Program-made: the position numbers and the translations under genes
Notes under the pieces: model-generated
What the model was told of the DNA's origin: nothing
What the model saw: the letters and a program-made list of their open reading frames with translations, nothing else
The model's database searches: none
Assembly (NCBI RefSeq): GCF_034424545.1
Contig: NZ_CP139971.1
Coordinates: 1,054,001-1,118,000, forward strand
Length of the DNA stretch: 64,000 nucleotides
Direction of reading: 5' to 3'
Origin: Trinickia caryophylli
Lineage (GTDB): Bacteria; Pseudomonadota; Gammaproteobacteria; Burkholderiales; Burkholderiaceae
Part shown: positions 16,451 to 24,830 of the stretch, in pieces
Position numbering within the stretch: position 1 is the stretch's first letter
Layout: each line of letters starts with the position of its first letter

Positions 16451-17851
16451 ATGCGCCGCGCCCTCGCGCTCGAGGCCTCGCCGGCACTCAAGGCACCACT
16501 GCGGTTCTTCCTCGCCGCGCCCGCGTTCGTTTTCGCCGCCGCCCTCCTGCTCGCGTGGGCCGGCCCCCAGGCGCTTGCCTCGCGCTGGTCGCCGTATGCG
16601 CTCGCCATCACGCACCTGCTGACGCTCGGTGCGTTGACCGGCACGATGGTCGGCGCGCTCATTCAGATTCTGCCCGTCGTCGTCGGCATTCAGATCGCGC
16701 GGCCTATCTGCACCGCGGCCGCCGTTCACGCGCTGCTCACGAGCGGCGCGCTCACGCTCGCCGGTGCTTTCGTATCGGGGCGGCGGATGCTCTTCGCCCT
16801 CGGCGCACTCCTGCTGGCCAGCGCGTTTGCCTGGCTGCTCACCGCCTGCGCGATCGGCCTGTGGCGCGGCAGGCGCACTGCCGCCACCGGCGTCGCAGAT
16901 CTGCTGCGCGCCGTCGATCTCGCGCTCATCGCCCTGCTCGTGACCGCGTCGCTCGGCGTCTACCTGGCGCTCACGCTCGCATGGCCGCATGCCACTCCCA
17001 TCGTCACGCTCACGAACTGGCATGCGATCTGGGGGCTGGCCGGTTGGTTCGGGTTGCTCGTCGTCGGCATCGGCTATCAGTTGATTCCGATGTTTCAGGT
17101 AACGGAGCCCTATCCGTCCCATCTTGCGCGATGGCTGGCGCCGGGTTGCTTCGCGTTGCTCGCCGGCTCGGCGCTCGCGGCATTCGTCATATCGCTGAGC
17201 GCCGTGCCCGGCTCGACGTCGGACACGATCGCCGAGCTGCTGCCTTCGCTCGTCTTCGTGCCCTACGTCGTGTTTGCCACGGTCACGCTATGGCTGCTTC
17301 ATCGCCGCAAGCGGCCGTCCCCCGACGCGACCACGCTTTTCTGGCGCACGTCGATGGCGAGCCTCGCCTGTTGCCCGCTCGCACTCGCGGCTGCCACGGT
17401 CACGCAGGAGCCGCGGTGGTTCGTGGCTTTCGGCATTCTCGCGCTCGTTGGCGTGGGATGGTCCGCCGTCAACGGGATGCTCTACAAGATTGTGCCGTTT
17501 CTGCTTTGGTATCACCTGCAGGCGGAGCTCGCACAACCGCTGTCGATCGTGCCGAAGGTCAAGGACATCATTCCCGATCGCGCGGCAATGCATCAGTACT
17601 ACGCGCACCTCGCGGCGCTCGCGCTGCTCGCGGCAGCGAGTCAATGGCCCGGTCCGCTCGCGCGCGTAGCCGCCTTCTCGCTGGGTGTCGCTTCGGTGTG
17701 GCTCATCGTGCTGCTGGCCCGAGCGTTGCGGCTCTACGCCCGCGTCAGGCGCGAAATTGCACGGGTATCGGTGCAGCGCCACGAGCGCGAACGCAACAAG
17801 CCCACGCCTCGGGACGAGCGCGTGCCCGAGCCCGTCACCGAGCGTCAGTAG
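16451..17851 (+). CDS. NnrS-like polytopic membrane protein
   Basis: A 466-residue membrane protein with about 12 hydrophobic helices and a charged cytoplasmic tail of 35 residues. Histidines lie in helices in ITHLLTLGALTGTMVGALIQ and TNWHAIWGLAGWFGLLVVGI, the latter followed by GYQLIPMFQVTEPYP. The arrangement is that of NnrS and heme-copper-oxidase-like proteins, which bind heme. It directly abuts the DUF2249 gene and ends with a seven-base convergent overlap with the Dnr-type regulator gene. I infer a role in NO or anaerobic heme/copper homeostasis. The family call is by pattern only. Confidence 0.5.
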   Translation: MRRALALEASPALKAPLRFFLAAPAFVFAAALLLAWAGPQALASRWSPYALAITHLLTLGALTGTMVGALIQILPVVVGIQIARPICTAAAVHALLTSGALTLAGAFVSGRRMLFALGALLLASAFAWLLTACAIGLWRGRRTAATGVADLLRAVDLALIALLVTASLGVYLALTLAWPHATPIVTLTNWHAIWGLAGWFGLLVVGIGYQLIPMFQVTEPYPSHLARWLAPGCFALLAGSALAAFVISLSAVPGSTSDTIAELLPSLVFVPYVVFATVTLWLLHRRKRPSPDATTLFWRTSMASLACCPLALAAATVTQEPRWFVAFGILALVGVGWSAVNGMLYKIVPFLLWYHLQAELAQPLSIVPKVKDIIPDRAAMHQYYAHLAALALLAAASQWPGPLARVAAFSLGVASVWLIVLLARALRLYARVRREIARVSVQRHERERNKPTPRDERVPEPVTERQ

Positions 17852-18546
17852 GCGCAGGCTTCCTGAAGCCGGCAGAGGTCGGGAATCGTAATCTCGCGTC
17901 CGCTGATCCGCACGAGATCGCGATGCGAGAGTTCGCGCAGAATGCGCGAGAAGTGCTCGGGCGTTACGTTCAGCCTCGATGCAATCAAGCGCTTATCCGC
18001 TTCGAGCCGCACGCGCTGCCCCTCGTCGCACTGCTCGCCCTTCAAAGTGAGCAGATAGGTGATCACGCGCTGCGTACCCGAGCGCAGCGAATATGCTTCC
18101 ACATCGACCATCAAACTGTGCAAACGCATGCTGAGGCTGGCGAGCATCTTGCATGCGAATGCCGGGTCGCGCTGCAGCTCCGCATAGACGGACGCCTTGC
18201 TCACGTGCAGCAGCAGGCTGTCGGCCAACGCCTGAGCCGAAACGATGTAAGGCTTGTCCATGAACATCAGAGCTTCGCCGAAGCCGTCGCCCGCACCGAT
18301 CAGGCGCACGACCTTTTCTTCGCCGAGCGGCGAGATGAAGCTGAGCTTGATCTGCCCATACACCACCGTATGGAATCCGAGGCAGGGATCGCCCCGCCGA
18401 AACACCATGTCTCCACGGCTCAATTGAATTTGCGACGTGCCCTGGGCCAGGCGATCGAGCTCGGCGGGCGCGAGCTCGTTGAAAAGCGCCGTTCTCGAAA
18501 GAAAGTCCTGGACCCTGACTTTGTTTCTGGCCATGACCTGACTCAT
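17845..18546 (-). CDS. Crp/Fnr family regulator, Dnr/NnrR-like (no FNR cysteines)
   Basis: A 233-residue Crp/Fnr protein: cyclic-nucleotide-binding-like fold at residues 20-140, dimer helix near 145-165, and a helix-turn-helix with SRLNVTPEHFSRILRELSHR. The recognition helix keeps the E-x-x-S-R pattern of FNR, so TTGAT-type boxes should be bound. The N-terminal region (MSQVMARNKVRVQDFLSRTA) lacks the cysteine cluster of FNR/Anr; the protein is therefore closer to Dnr/NnrR-type NO or heme sensors than to O2-sensing FNR. Its ATG overlaps the hemN stop (ATGA), so it is co-expressed with hemN and possibly autoregulated through the box at 20078. Confidence 0.8.
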   Translation of the reverse strand: MSQVMARNKVRVQDFLSRTALFNELAPAELDRLAQGTSQIQLSRGDMVFRRGDPCLGFHTVVYGQIKLSFISPLGEEKVVRLIGAGDGFGEALMFMDKPYIVSAQALADSLLLHVSKASVYAELQRDPAFACKMLASLSMRLHSLMVDVEAYSLRSGTQRVITYLLTLKGEQCDEGQRVRLEADKRLIASRLNVTPEHFSRILRELSHRDLVRISGREITIPDLCRLQEACAY

Positions 18547-19988
18547 ATGAGTTTCGAGTATGAGGAGGCGGTCGGCTGGCCGAGATAGGCGTCGAACACC
18601 ATACTGATTGCACGCACGAAGAGACGACCCTTCGCCGTAATGTTCATCTCCGCGTCGTCTGTCTCGATCAGCCCCGCTTGTTCGAACGACTCGAGTCCGG
18701 CCAGCTCGCGCGCGAAATAGCGCTTGAAGTCGATGCCGTGTGCTTCGCCGATTTCGTCGAACCGCAGCGGCGTGCTGCACATGATGGTCATGATGACGTC
18801 CCGACGCAGCAGATCGTCGGGCGTAAGCGCGAGCCCGCGCTCGACGGGCAGCCTGCCGGCATCGAGATGGCGGTAGTACGTTTGCACGGAGCGCGTGGAC
18901 TGCGAATAGCTGTTGCCGACCTTGCCGATCGCCGAGACGCCGAAGCCGAGAAGGTCGCACTCGGCCTTCGTCGTATAGCCCTGAAAGTTGCGATGCAGGC
19001 TCTTGTCGCGCAGCGCGCGGCTCAACTCGTCCTCCGGTTTCGCGAAATGGTCGAGGCCGATGTAGATATAGCCTGCGTCGAGCAGGCGCTCCATCGATCG
19101 CATGAAGATCTGCAGGCGCTCTTCCGCGCTCGGCAGCTCGCTCGCCACGATCAGGCGCTGGGCTTTGAAGCGGCTCGGCAGATGCGCATAGTTGTAGACC
19201 GCGATGCGATCCGGTGCGAGCCGGATCACTTCGTCGAGGGTATGCTCGAAACTCGCGAGCGTCTGCCTCGGCAAACCGTAGATGAGGTCGATGTTGATCG
19301 ATTCGAAGCCGGCCTCGCGGCTTGCCGCCAATGCGCGCTCGACCATCGGCAGCGGCTGGATGCGGTTGACCGCCTGCTGCACGGCCGGATCGAAGTCCTG
19401 CACGCCGAAGCTCGTGCGGTTGAAGCCCAGATCGGCCAGCACACTGAGCGTCGTCTCTTTGACTGTACGAGGGTCGATCTCCACCCCGAGTTCGGCATCG
19501 GGCTGAAAATCGAAGCGGTCGCGCAGCGCGCGCATGAGCGCGGAGAGCTCGGGCATGCTGAAGAACGTCGGCGTGCCGCCGCCGAAATGCAACTGCGTCA
19601 CGCGGCGATCTTCGCCGAGATGCGGCACGACGAGATCCATTTCGCTGATCAGATACCGCAGATACTCGATGGAGCGGCCGTGATCGCGCGTGATGATCTT
19701 GTTGCAGGCGCAAAAGTAGCAGAGCGACTCGCAAAACGGCAGATGCGCGTAGAGCGAGAGCGGCGGATTGTGCGTGGCCCCGGCCCGCTCCGCCAGGAAC
19801 CGCTGATACGTTGCCTCGTCGAAGTCCGCGTTGAACCGGTCGGCCGTCGGATAGGAGGTATAGCGCGGGCCCGAGTTGTCGAAACGGCGAATCAACGCCT
19901 CCGAAATCTCCACATCGGGAAAATGCGCGGCATTTTGCCGCTGCTCGGGCGCTGCCGCTGCCCGGCCATGCTCTGAATGGGTTGACAT
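18543..19988 (-). CDS. hemN: Oxygen-independent coproporphyrinogen III dehydrogenase
   Basis: A 481-residue radical-SAM enzyme making protoporphyrinogen IX from coproporphyrinogen III without O2. The motif HLPFCESLCYFCACN (C-x3-C-x2-C with the extra cysteine of HemN) and LHFGGGTPTFF are diagnostic, and SGPRYTSYPTADRF near the N-terminus is typical. The length fits the family. The ATG at 19988 opens a two-gene minus-strand operon with the Dnr-type regulator. A TTGAT-type box lies about 96 bases upstream, as expected for an anaerobically induced heme gene. Confidence 0.95.
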   Translation of the reverse strand: MSTHSEHGRAAAAPEQRQNAAHFPDVEISEALIRRFDNSGPRYTSYPTADRFNADFDEATYQRFLAERAGATHNPPLSLYAHLPFCESLCYFCACNKIITRDHGRSIEYLRYLISEMDLVVPHLGEDRRVTQLHFGGGTPTFFSMPELSALMRALRDRFDFQPDAELGVEIDPRTVKETTLSVLADLGFNRTSFGVQDFDPAVQQAVNRIQPLPMVERALAASREAGFESINIDLIYGLPRQTLASFEHTLDEVIRLAPDRIAVYNYAHLPSRFKAQRLIVASELPSAEERLQIFMRSMERLLDAGYIYIGLDHFAKPEDELSRALRDKSLHRNFQGYTTKAECDLLGFGVSAIGKVGNSYSQSTRSVQTYYRHLDAGRLPVERGLALTPDDLLRRDVIMTIMCSTPLRFDEIGEAHGIDFKRYFARELAGLESFEQAGLIETDDAEMNITAKGRLFVRAISMVFDAYLGQPTASSYSKLI

Positions 19989-20077
19989 ATCGATTCAATC
20001 AGCTCCAGCAAGCGGGCGAAGGTCGCCATGCTCGCACTCGTCGTTTCGATATTGTCCCGATCCGAAAACAGCACAGC

Positions 20078-20091
20078 TTGATATATGTCAT
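20078..20091. promoter_or_regulatory. FNR/Dnr-like box between hemN and nsrR
   Basis: TTGATATATGTCAT has a perfect left half-site and two changes in the right half of TTGAT-N4-ATCAA. It is centred about 96 bases from the hemN start and 109 from nsrR, so either or both may be controlled. Confidence 0.5.
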
Positions 20092-20193
20092 GAATCCGGC
20101 GCATTTGGGCACCGAAACCCCGCCACCGCCCCCGTCCGGCTGTGCCAGACGCGTCGTAAAAGATATAGAATCGGTAGACCTTATAGGCATGCC

Positions 20194-20673
20194 ATGCGAC
20201 TCACCGACTTCACCGACTACAGCCTGCGCGTTCTGATCTATGCCGCGGTGCGAAGCGAACATCTCGTCACGATTCAGGAGATCTCCGAAACGCTCGGCAT
20301 TGCACGGGGCCACCTCGTGAAGATCGTTCATGCGCTCGGCAAGGCCGGTTATCTCGACACGGTTCGAGGCCGAACGGGCGGGCTGCGGCTCGGCCGTCCG
20401 CCAGCCAAGATCACGGTCGGGGACGTGGTGCGCACCATGGAGCCGGACTTTCGCATGGTCGAATGCTTCGACACTGAAGGCAACGCCTGTGTCATCACGG
20501 CTGCGTGCGGGCTGCGCGGCGTGCTCGGCAGTGCGCTGCGCGCCTATTTCGACGTGCTCGATAAATTCACGCTGGCGGATCTGGCTGCCGAGCAGAGCAC
20601 GCTCGAACGCCTCCTGGCAGCCGGCCCGGTCGTCCGCCCGCTCGTGCGTATCGATCGCAAACGCATCGCTTGA
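20194..20673 (+). CDS. nsrR: NsrR, Rrf2-family nitric-oxide-sensing repressor
   Basis: A 159-residue Rrf2 regulator. The winged helix (MRLTDFTDYSLRVLIYAA to about residue 75) is followed by three cysteines at 91, 99 and 105 (CFDTEGNACVITAAC), the spacing C-x7-C-x5-C of [4Fe-4S] NsrR from Bacillus-type proteins. NO destroys the cluster and releases repression. Two NsrR-type operators precede norB in this window, giving it a plausible target. It is divergent from hemN. No obvious NsrR operator lies in front of its own gene, and the ribosome site is weak. Confidence 0.88.
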   Translation: MRLTDFTDYSLRVLIYAAVRSEHLVTIQEISETLGIARGHLVKIVHALGKAGYLDTVRGRTGGLRLGRPPAKITVGDVVRTMEPDFRMVECFDTEGNACVITAACGLRGVLGSALRAYFDVLDKFTLADLAAEQSTLERLLAAGPVVRPLVRIDRKRIA

Positions 20674-20790
20674 AGTCCGTTCGCGCCGATTGCAGTCGCG
20701 CAGGTTGCAGGCTTGCGGACGTTCCTTGCCGGCCGTAGTGCCGGCGCACCGTCGCGCAGACACCGTCCGCCTGCGGAACCCGAGCGGCGT

Positions 20791-21540
20791 TCAAGCCACG
20801 CCAGCCTCGCCGGCCTCGCTCGCCTCATTGAGCCGGCTGCGAACGAAATCGATATGTGTTTGCATCGCCGTGCGCGCTTCTTCAGGCCGGCGCGCACGAA
20901 TGGCCTCGCACAGCGTGCGATGCTGGATGAGCAGTTGCCGCGATGCGTCCTCGTCGCGAATGCGCAGGCCCGTGCCGTTGATCGTGATGTGCTCGCGCAG
21001 CATGCCGATCACGCTCGCGTGCAGGTGCAAAAACATCGCATTGTGCGACGCAAGCGCGATCGCTTCATGCAATTTTGCGTCGGCCTGGGCCTCCGTGGCC
21101 ATGTCGCCCGCGAGCCGCGCCTGCTCGAGCTCCCGCAGCAGCGCGCCAATGCGCCTGCGTTCGTCGGCCGTTGCTCGCAGCGCCGCAAAATAGGCCGTCG
21201 CGCCTTCCAGCACGCGCCGGAACTCCAGGATGTCGTCGCGCAGCACCGGATGATCGGCCACGAGTTGCCCCCAGGGCGAGGCCGTACCGGTGATGCCGGT
21301 GCGCAGCCGGTCCGTGACGAACACGCCTGCGCCGCGCCGGGCTTGTACCAGGCCACGCGCCGCCAGTCGTTGAACCGCCTCGCGCACCGTATTTCGGGCG
21401 ACACCGAGTTCGTCAGCAAGCGTCCGCTCGGCCGGCAACCGCGCGCCCGCAGGCCACGTGCCGTCGAGCAGCGACGTCTCGAGCCGGCGCATGACGTCTT
21501 CCACGCGCCCACGCGCCGCTGCGCGCTCCTTCGTAGCCAT
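20791..21540 (-). CDS. lldR: GntR-family (FadR subfamily) regulator of lactate use, LldR-like
   Basis: A 249-residue regulator with an N-terminal winged helix (GARLPAERTLADELGVARNTVREAVQ) and a C-terminal all-helical FCD ligand domain with metal-binding histidines (DAKLHEAIALASHN, QHRTLCEAI). LldR members bind L-lactate and control lactate-utilisation genes. It is divergent from lutA, and a palindrome TTGGT-N3-ACCAA-type operator lies between them. The ATG at 21540 has a GAGGG ribosome site six bases upstream. Confidence 0.85.
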   Translation of the reverse strand: MATKERAAARGRVEDVMRRLETSLLDGTWPAGARLPAERTLADELGVARNTVREAVQRLAARGLVQARRGAGVFVTDRLRTGITGTASPWGQLVADHPVLRDDILEFRRVLEGATAYFAALRATADERRRIGALLRELEQARLAGDMATEAQADAKLHEAIALASHNAMFLHLHASVIGMLREHITINGTGLRIRDEDASRQLLIQHRTLCEAIRARRPEEARTAMQTHIDFVRSRLNEASEAGEAGVA

Positions 21541-21587
21541 GATGTCCCTCACCCCGATGACGGCCCCCGGCGTGTGCCGCCCACGGC

Positions 21588-21604
21588 AATTGGTCCAACC
21601 AATT
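21588..21604. promoter_or_regulatory. GntR/LldR-type operator
   Basis: A perfect palindrome, AATTGGT and ACCAATT around CCA, lying 47 bases from the lldR start and 77 from lutA. The core TGGT-N3-ACCA is the typical FadR/LldR operator, so the lut operon and the regulator are likely controlled together. Confidence 0.7.
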
Positions 21605-21681
21605 TGAACCGCCGTGCAAATGAGGCAATTATGCGCCAAAAGCCGCTCGCCGCCGCGCGTTGTCGGCCCTTGGAGAGAGAC

Positions 21682-22560
21682 ATGCACGAAAGGCAATACC
21701 CCGCCGCCCCGCCCCGCCACGTCTATTTGTTCGCGACCTGCCTCGTCGACCTGTTCGTCCCGCAGGCCGGCGTGGACGCGATCAAGCTGCTCGAACGCGA
21801 AGGGCTGACCGTGCATTATCCGCGCGCGCAAAGCTGCTGCGGCCAGCCGGCCTACAGCAGCGGCAATCCCGAGCAGGCCCGTTCCGTTGCGCGTTCGCAG
21901 TTAGGGCTTTTTCCCGAGCCGTGGCCCATTGTCGTGCCCTCCGGTTCGTGCGCGGGCATGATGCGCCACCACTGGCCGGCGCTGTTCGCCGACGACGAAG
22001 TGGCCGGACCACAGGCTCGCGAACTCGCACAGCGTACCTACGAGTTGAGCGAGTTCCTGTTGAACGTGCTCAAGGTCGATTTCTCGAAGTACCGGCCCGA
22101 CAACGGCCCAGCCGCGCCCGAACGCGTCGTGCTGCATACTTCGTGCAGCGCGCGGCGCGAAATGGGCACGCGCGCGCACGGTGTGGCACTCGTCGACGCA
22201 CTGCCCGACGTCGCTCGCATCGAGCACGAACGCGAATCGGAATGCTGCGGCTTCGGCGGCACTTTCTCGCTCAAGCATCCCGACATTTCCGGCGCAATGG
22301 TGCAGGACAAGATCGCCTCGGCCTGTGCCACCGGCTGCGACCGCCTCGTCTCGGCCGATTGCGGCTGTCTGCTCAATATCGGCCACGCCGCCGCGCACCG
22401 GCAGGCTCCGCTGACGGTCGAACACCTCGCGAGCTTCCTCTGGCGACACACCAACGGTACGGATAACGAAGCGAACTCCGCAAGCCAAAACGGCCGCAAG
22501 CAAGACTGTGCTCGTGAAGACGCGCGGCCAGCCGCCGAAAGCTGCAAGGAGCCCGCATGA
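21682..22560 (+). CDS. lutA: Lactate utilisation protein A (LutA/LldE), Cys-rich Fe-S subunit
   Basis: A 292-residue protein with two CCG (cysteine-rich) domains: ATCLVDLF...SCCGQPAYSSGN in the first and HTSCSARREMG...ECCGFGGTFSLKHP in the second, the pattern of heterodisulfide-reductase D-like Fe-S subunits. With LutB and LutC it forms an L-lactate oxidising complex linked to the electron-transfer chain. TGGAGAGAGA precedes the ATG at 21682. Its TGA overlaps the lutC ATG. The tail after the second CCG domain is about 50 residues longer than needed and is polar. Confidence 0.9.
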   Translation: MHERQYPAAPPRHVYLFATCLVDLFVPQAGVDAIKLLEREGLTVHYPRAQSCCGQPAYSSGNPEQARSVARSQLGLFPEPWPIVVPSGSCAGMMRHHWPALFADDEVAGPQARELAQRTYELSEFLLNVLKVDFSKYRPDNGPAAPERVVLHTSCSARREMGTRAHGVALVDALPDVARIEHERESECCGFGGTFSLKHPDISGAMVQDKIASACATGCDRLVSADCGCLLNIGHAAAHRQAPLTVEHLASFLWRHTNGTDNEANSASQNGRKQDCAREDARPAAESCKEPA

Positions 22561-23273
22561 GCCGGCCCGGTGCACGCGAACGGATCTTGGGCAGGCTCCG
22601 GGCGGCGGCCGCCCGCCCCGCCACGGGCGTATCCGACATCGATCGACGCATCGACGCGCATTATCAGGCTCACCCAGCGGCCACCCAAGCCATGTCGACA
22701 AGCGAGCGCGTCGAGACGATGCGCAAAACGTTGGCGGCGTCGCACGCTGGCGTCATCTGCGCCGATGCCGCATCGTGGCCTGCCGAACTCGCACAGAAAC
22801 TCGCCGCCGCTGGCGTGCGCAGGCTGTTGCTCGATACGGCGGGCGAGGAAGGCGCAGCGCTGATGAAGGCGCTCCCGCCCAATATCGAGGTGCTGCGCTA
22901 CGCGCGGCCCATTGAGGCGTGGAAAGGCGAGCTCTTCGACACCATCGACGCCGGTTTCACCGTCGCCCGCTCCGGCATCGCCGCCACGGGCACGCTGATC
23001 CTCGCTCCCGACGTCAATAGCCCGCGTACGGTCTCGCTCGTCCCGCCGCTGCACGTGGCGCTCGTTCATGCAGACACGCTGCACGCCGATCTGCATTCCG
23101 CCGCGCGGCACGAGCACTGGAGCGACGGTATGCCGACCAACCTCGTGCTCGTGTCGGGCCCCTCGAAAACATCCGACATTCAGCAAACGCTCGCATACGG
23201 CGCACATGGCCCGCGTTGGATGTGGGTCGTCATCGTGACCGGCGAGCGCGCCGATACGGGAGCCCTGCAATGA
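22557..23273 (+). CDS. lutC: Lactate utilisation protein C (LutC/LldG), LUD domain
   Basis: A 238-residue LUD-domain (DUF162) protein. The C-terminal segments FTVARSGIAATGTLILAPD, SLVPPLHVALVH and VLVSGPSKTSDIQQTLAYGA are typical of LutC/YkgG. It shares its first bases with the lutA stop (ATGA) and its stop with the lutB start (ATGA), so all three are translationally coupled. Order here is A-C-B rather than the A-B-C of Bacillus. Confidence 0.9.
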   Translation: MSRPGARERILGRLRAAAARPATGVSDIDRRIDAHYQAHPAATQAMSTSERVETMRKTLAASHAGVICADAASWPAELAQKLAAAGVRRLLLDTAGEEGAALMKALPPNIEVLRYARPIEAWKGELFDTIDAGFTVARSGIAATGTLILAPDVNSPRTVSLVPPLHVALVHADTLHADLHSAARHEHWSDGMPTNLVLVSGPSKTSDIQQTLAYGAHGPRWMWVVIVTGERADTGALQ

Positions 23274-24715
23274 ACGACACACCGATGCAGTTCGTCCCGC
23301 CGGCCGACTTCAAGGCGCGGGCGAGAGAAGCGCTCGCGGATCCGCTCCTGCGCCAGAGTTTCCGCGGCGCAATGGATTTTCTCCAGTCCAAGCGCGCGAC
23401 CCAGTTTCCCGACCAGGACGAACTCGAAGCGTTGCGCGACGTCGGCGAAGCGATACGCCAGCACGCGCTCGGCCGGTTGCCAGATCTGCTCACCGCCCTC
23501 GAAGCGAAACTGACGGCTGCGGGCGTGCAGGTTCACTGGGCCGAAACAGCTGAAGAAGGCAACGAGATCATCCACGGCATTGCCGCGGCTCATCGCGCGC
23601 ACAAGGTCATCAAGGGCAAATCGATGGCCAGCGAGGAAATGGAGCTCAACCATTACCTCGCCGAACGCGGCATCGATTGCCTCGAGTCCGACATGGGCGA
23701 GTACATCGTCCAGCTCGCGGGCGAAAAGCCCTCGCATATCGTGATGCCCGCGATCCACAAGACGCGTGGCCAGATCGCCCGGCTCTTCGAAGAGAACATT
23801 CCCGACGCGCCCTATACCGAGGACGTCGACGAGTTGATCCAGATGGGCCGGCACGCACTGCGTCACGCATTCGTCGATGCCGATATCGGTATTTCCGGCG
23901 TCAATTTCGCCGCGGCCGATACGGGCACACTGTGGCTCGTCGAAAACGAAGGCAACGGCAGGCTTTCGACGACGGTGCCCCCGGTGCATATCGCCATCAT
24001 GGGCATCGAGAAGGTGGTGGCGAAGCTCGAGCACATCGTGCCGCTGTCCAGCCTGCTCACGCGCTCGGCAACGGGTCAGCCGATCACGACCTACTTCAAC
24101 CTGATCAGCGGCCCGCGACGCGCGGACGAGCTCGACGGGCCGCGCGAACTGCATCTCGTGCTGCTCGACAACGGCCGCACGCAGGCCTACGCCGACGAGC
24201 AACTGCGAGCCACTCTGCAGTGCATCCGCTGCGGCGCGTGCATGAATCATTGCCCCGTCTACACCCGCATCGGCGGGCAGGCGTATGGCACGACCTACCC
24301 CGGGCCGATCGGCAAGATCATCTCTCCGCACCTGCTTGGGCTGGAGGCCACCGCCGACCTGCCGACCGCGTCCAGCCTGTGCGGCGCGTGCGGCGAAGTG
24401 TGCCCCGTTCGCATCCCGATCCCGCAGTTGCTCGTGCGCCTGCGCACCGAGGCGAATCGTTCGCCCGACGAAGCCGTTGCGCACCCACTGCGTGGCCAGG
24501 GCGCGAATTACAACCGCCGCGAGCATATCGTCTGGCGCTTTTGGAGCGGCGCGTTCGCTCATCCGCGCGCCTATCGCGTGTTTCGCTGGTTCGCGACGCG
24601 TTTCAGAAAGTGGGCGCCGCGGCGTCAAATGGGGTGGACGCAACATCGCGTGCCGTTGACACCGGCGGCGCGCAGCCTGTCCGAGTTGCTGCGCGAGCGC
24701 GGACAGCCCGAATAA
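23270..24715 (+). CDS. lutB: Lactate utilisation protein B (LutB/LldF), ferredoxin-type Fe-S subunit
   Basis: A 481-residue protein with an N-terminal LUD domain (residues about 70-300) and a C-terminal pair of [4Fe-4S] motifs, CIRCGACMNHCPVY and LCGACGEVCPVRIP. It carries electrons from lactate oxidation. The start ATG overlaps the lutC stop. The last 60 residues are basic and tryptophan-rich, as is usual in the LldF family. Confidence 0.92.
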   Translation: MNDTPMQFVPPADFKARAREALADPLLRQSFRGAMDFLQSKRATQFPDQDELEALRDVGEAIRQHALGRLPDLLTALEAKLTAAGVQVHWAETAEEGNEIIHGIAAAHRAHKVIKGKSMASEEMELNHYLAERGIDCLESDMGEYIVQLAGEKPSHIVMPAIHKTRGQIARLFEENIPDAPYTEDVDELIQMGRHALRHAFVDADIGISGVNFAAADTGTLWLVENEGNGRLSTTVPPVHIAIMGIEKVVAKLEHIVPLSSLLTRSATGQPITTYFNLISGPRRADELDGPRELHLVLLDNGRTQAYADEQLRATLQCIRCGACMNHCPVYTRIGGQAYGTTYPGPIGKIISPHLLGLEATADLPTASSLCGACGEVCPVRIPIPQLLVRLRTEANRSPDEAVAHPLRGQGANYNRREHIVWRFWSGAFAHPRAYRVFRWFATRFRKWAPRRQMGWTQHRVPLTPAARSLSELLRERGQPE

Positions 24716-24779
24716 CGACATATTGCGACCCGACGATCGGCTTCGAGAGCGGCCGCGCGACGCGCAGGCTGCCGCCGGC

Positions 24780-24808
24780 GATCGTTCGCGGTCCTGACGA
24801 TTTTTTTT
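24780..24808 (+). terminator. Weak hairpin plus T8 run between lutB and lldP
   Basis: ATCGT and ACGAT can pair around an 11-base loop immediately before eight Ts. The stem is short, so this may be a partial terminator lowering lldP expression relative to lutABC, or chance. Confidence 0.3.
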
Positions 24809-24830
24809 CGCATTCTCGGAGGAGACCGAT

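Noticed and set aside
24780..24808. A strong terminator ending the lut operon before lldP
   Set aside because: The stem is only five base pairs; kept only as a weak candidate because of the T8 run.
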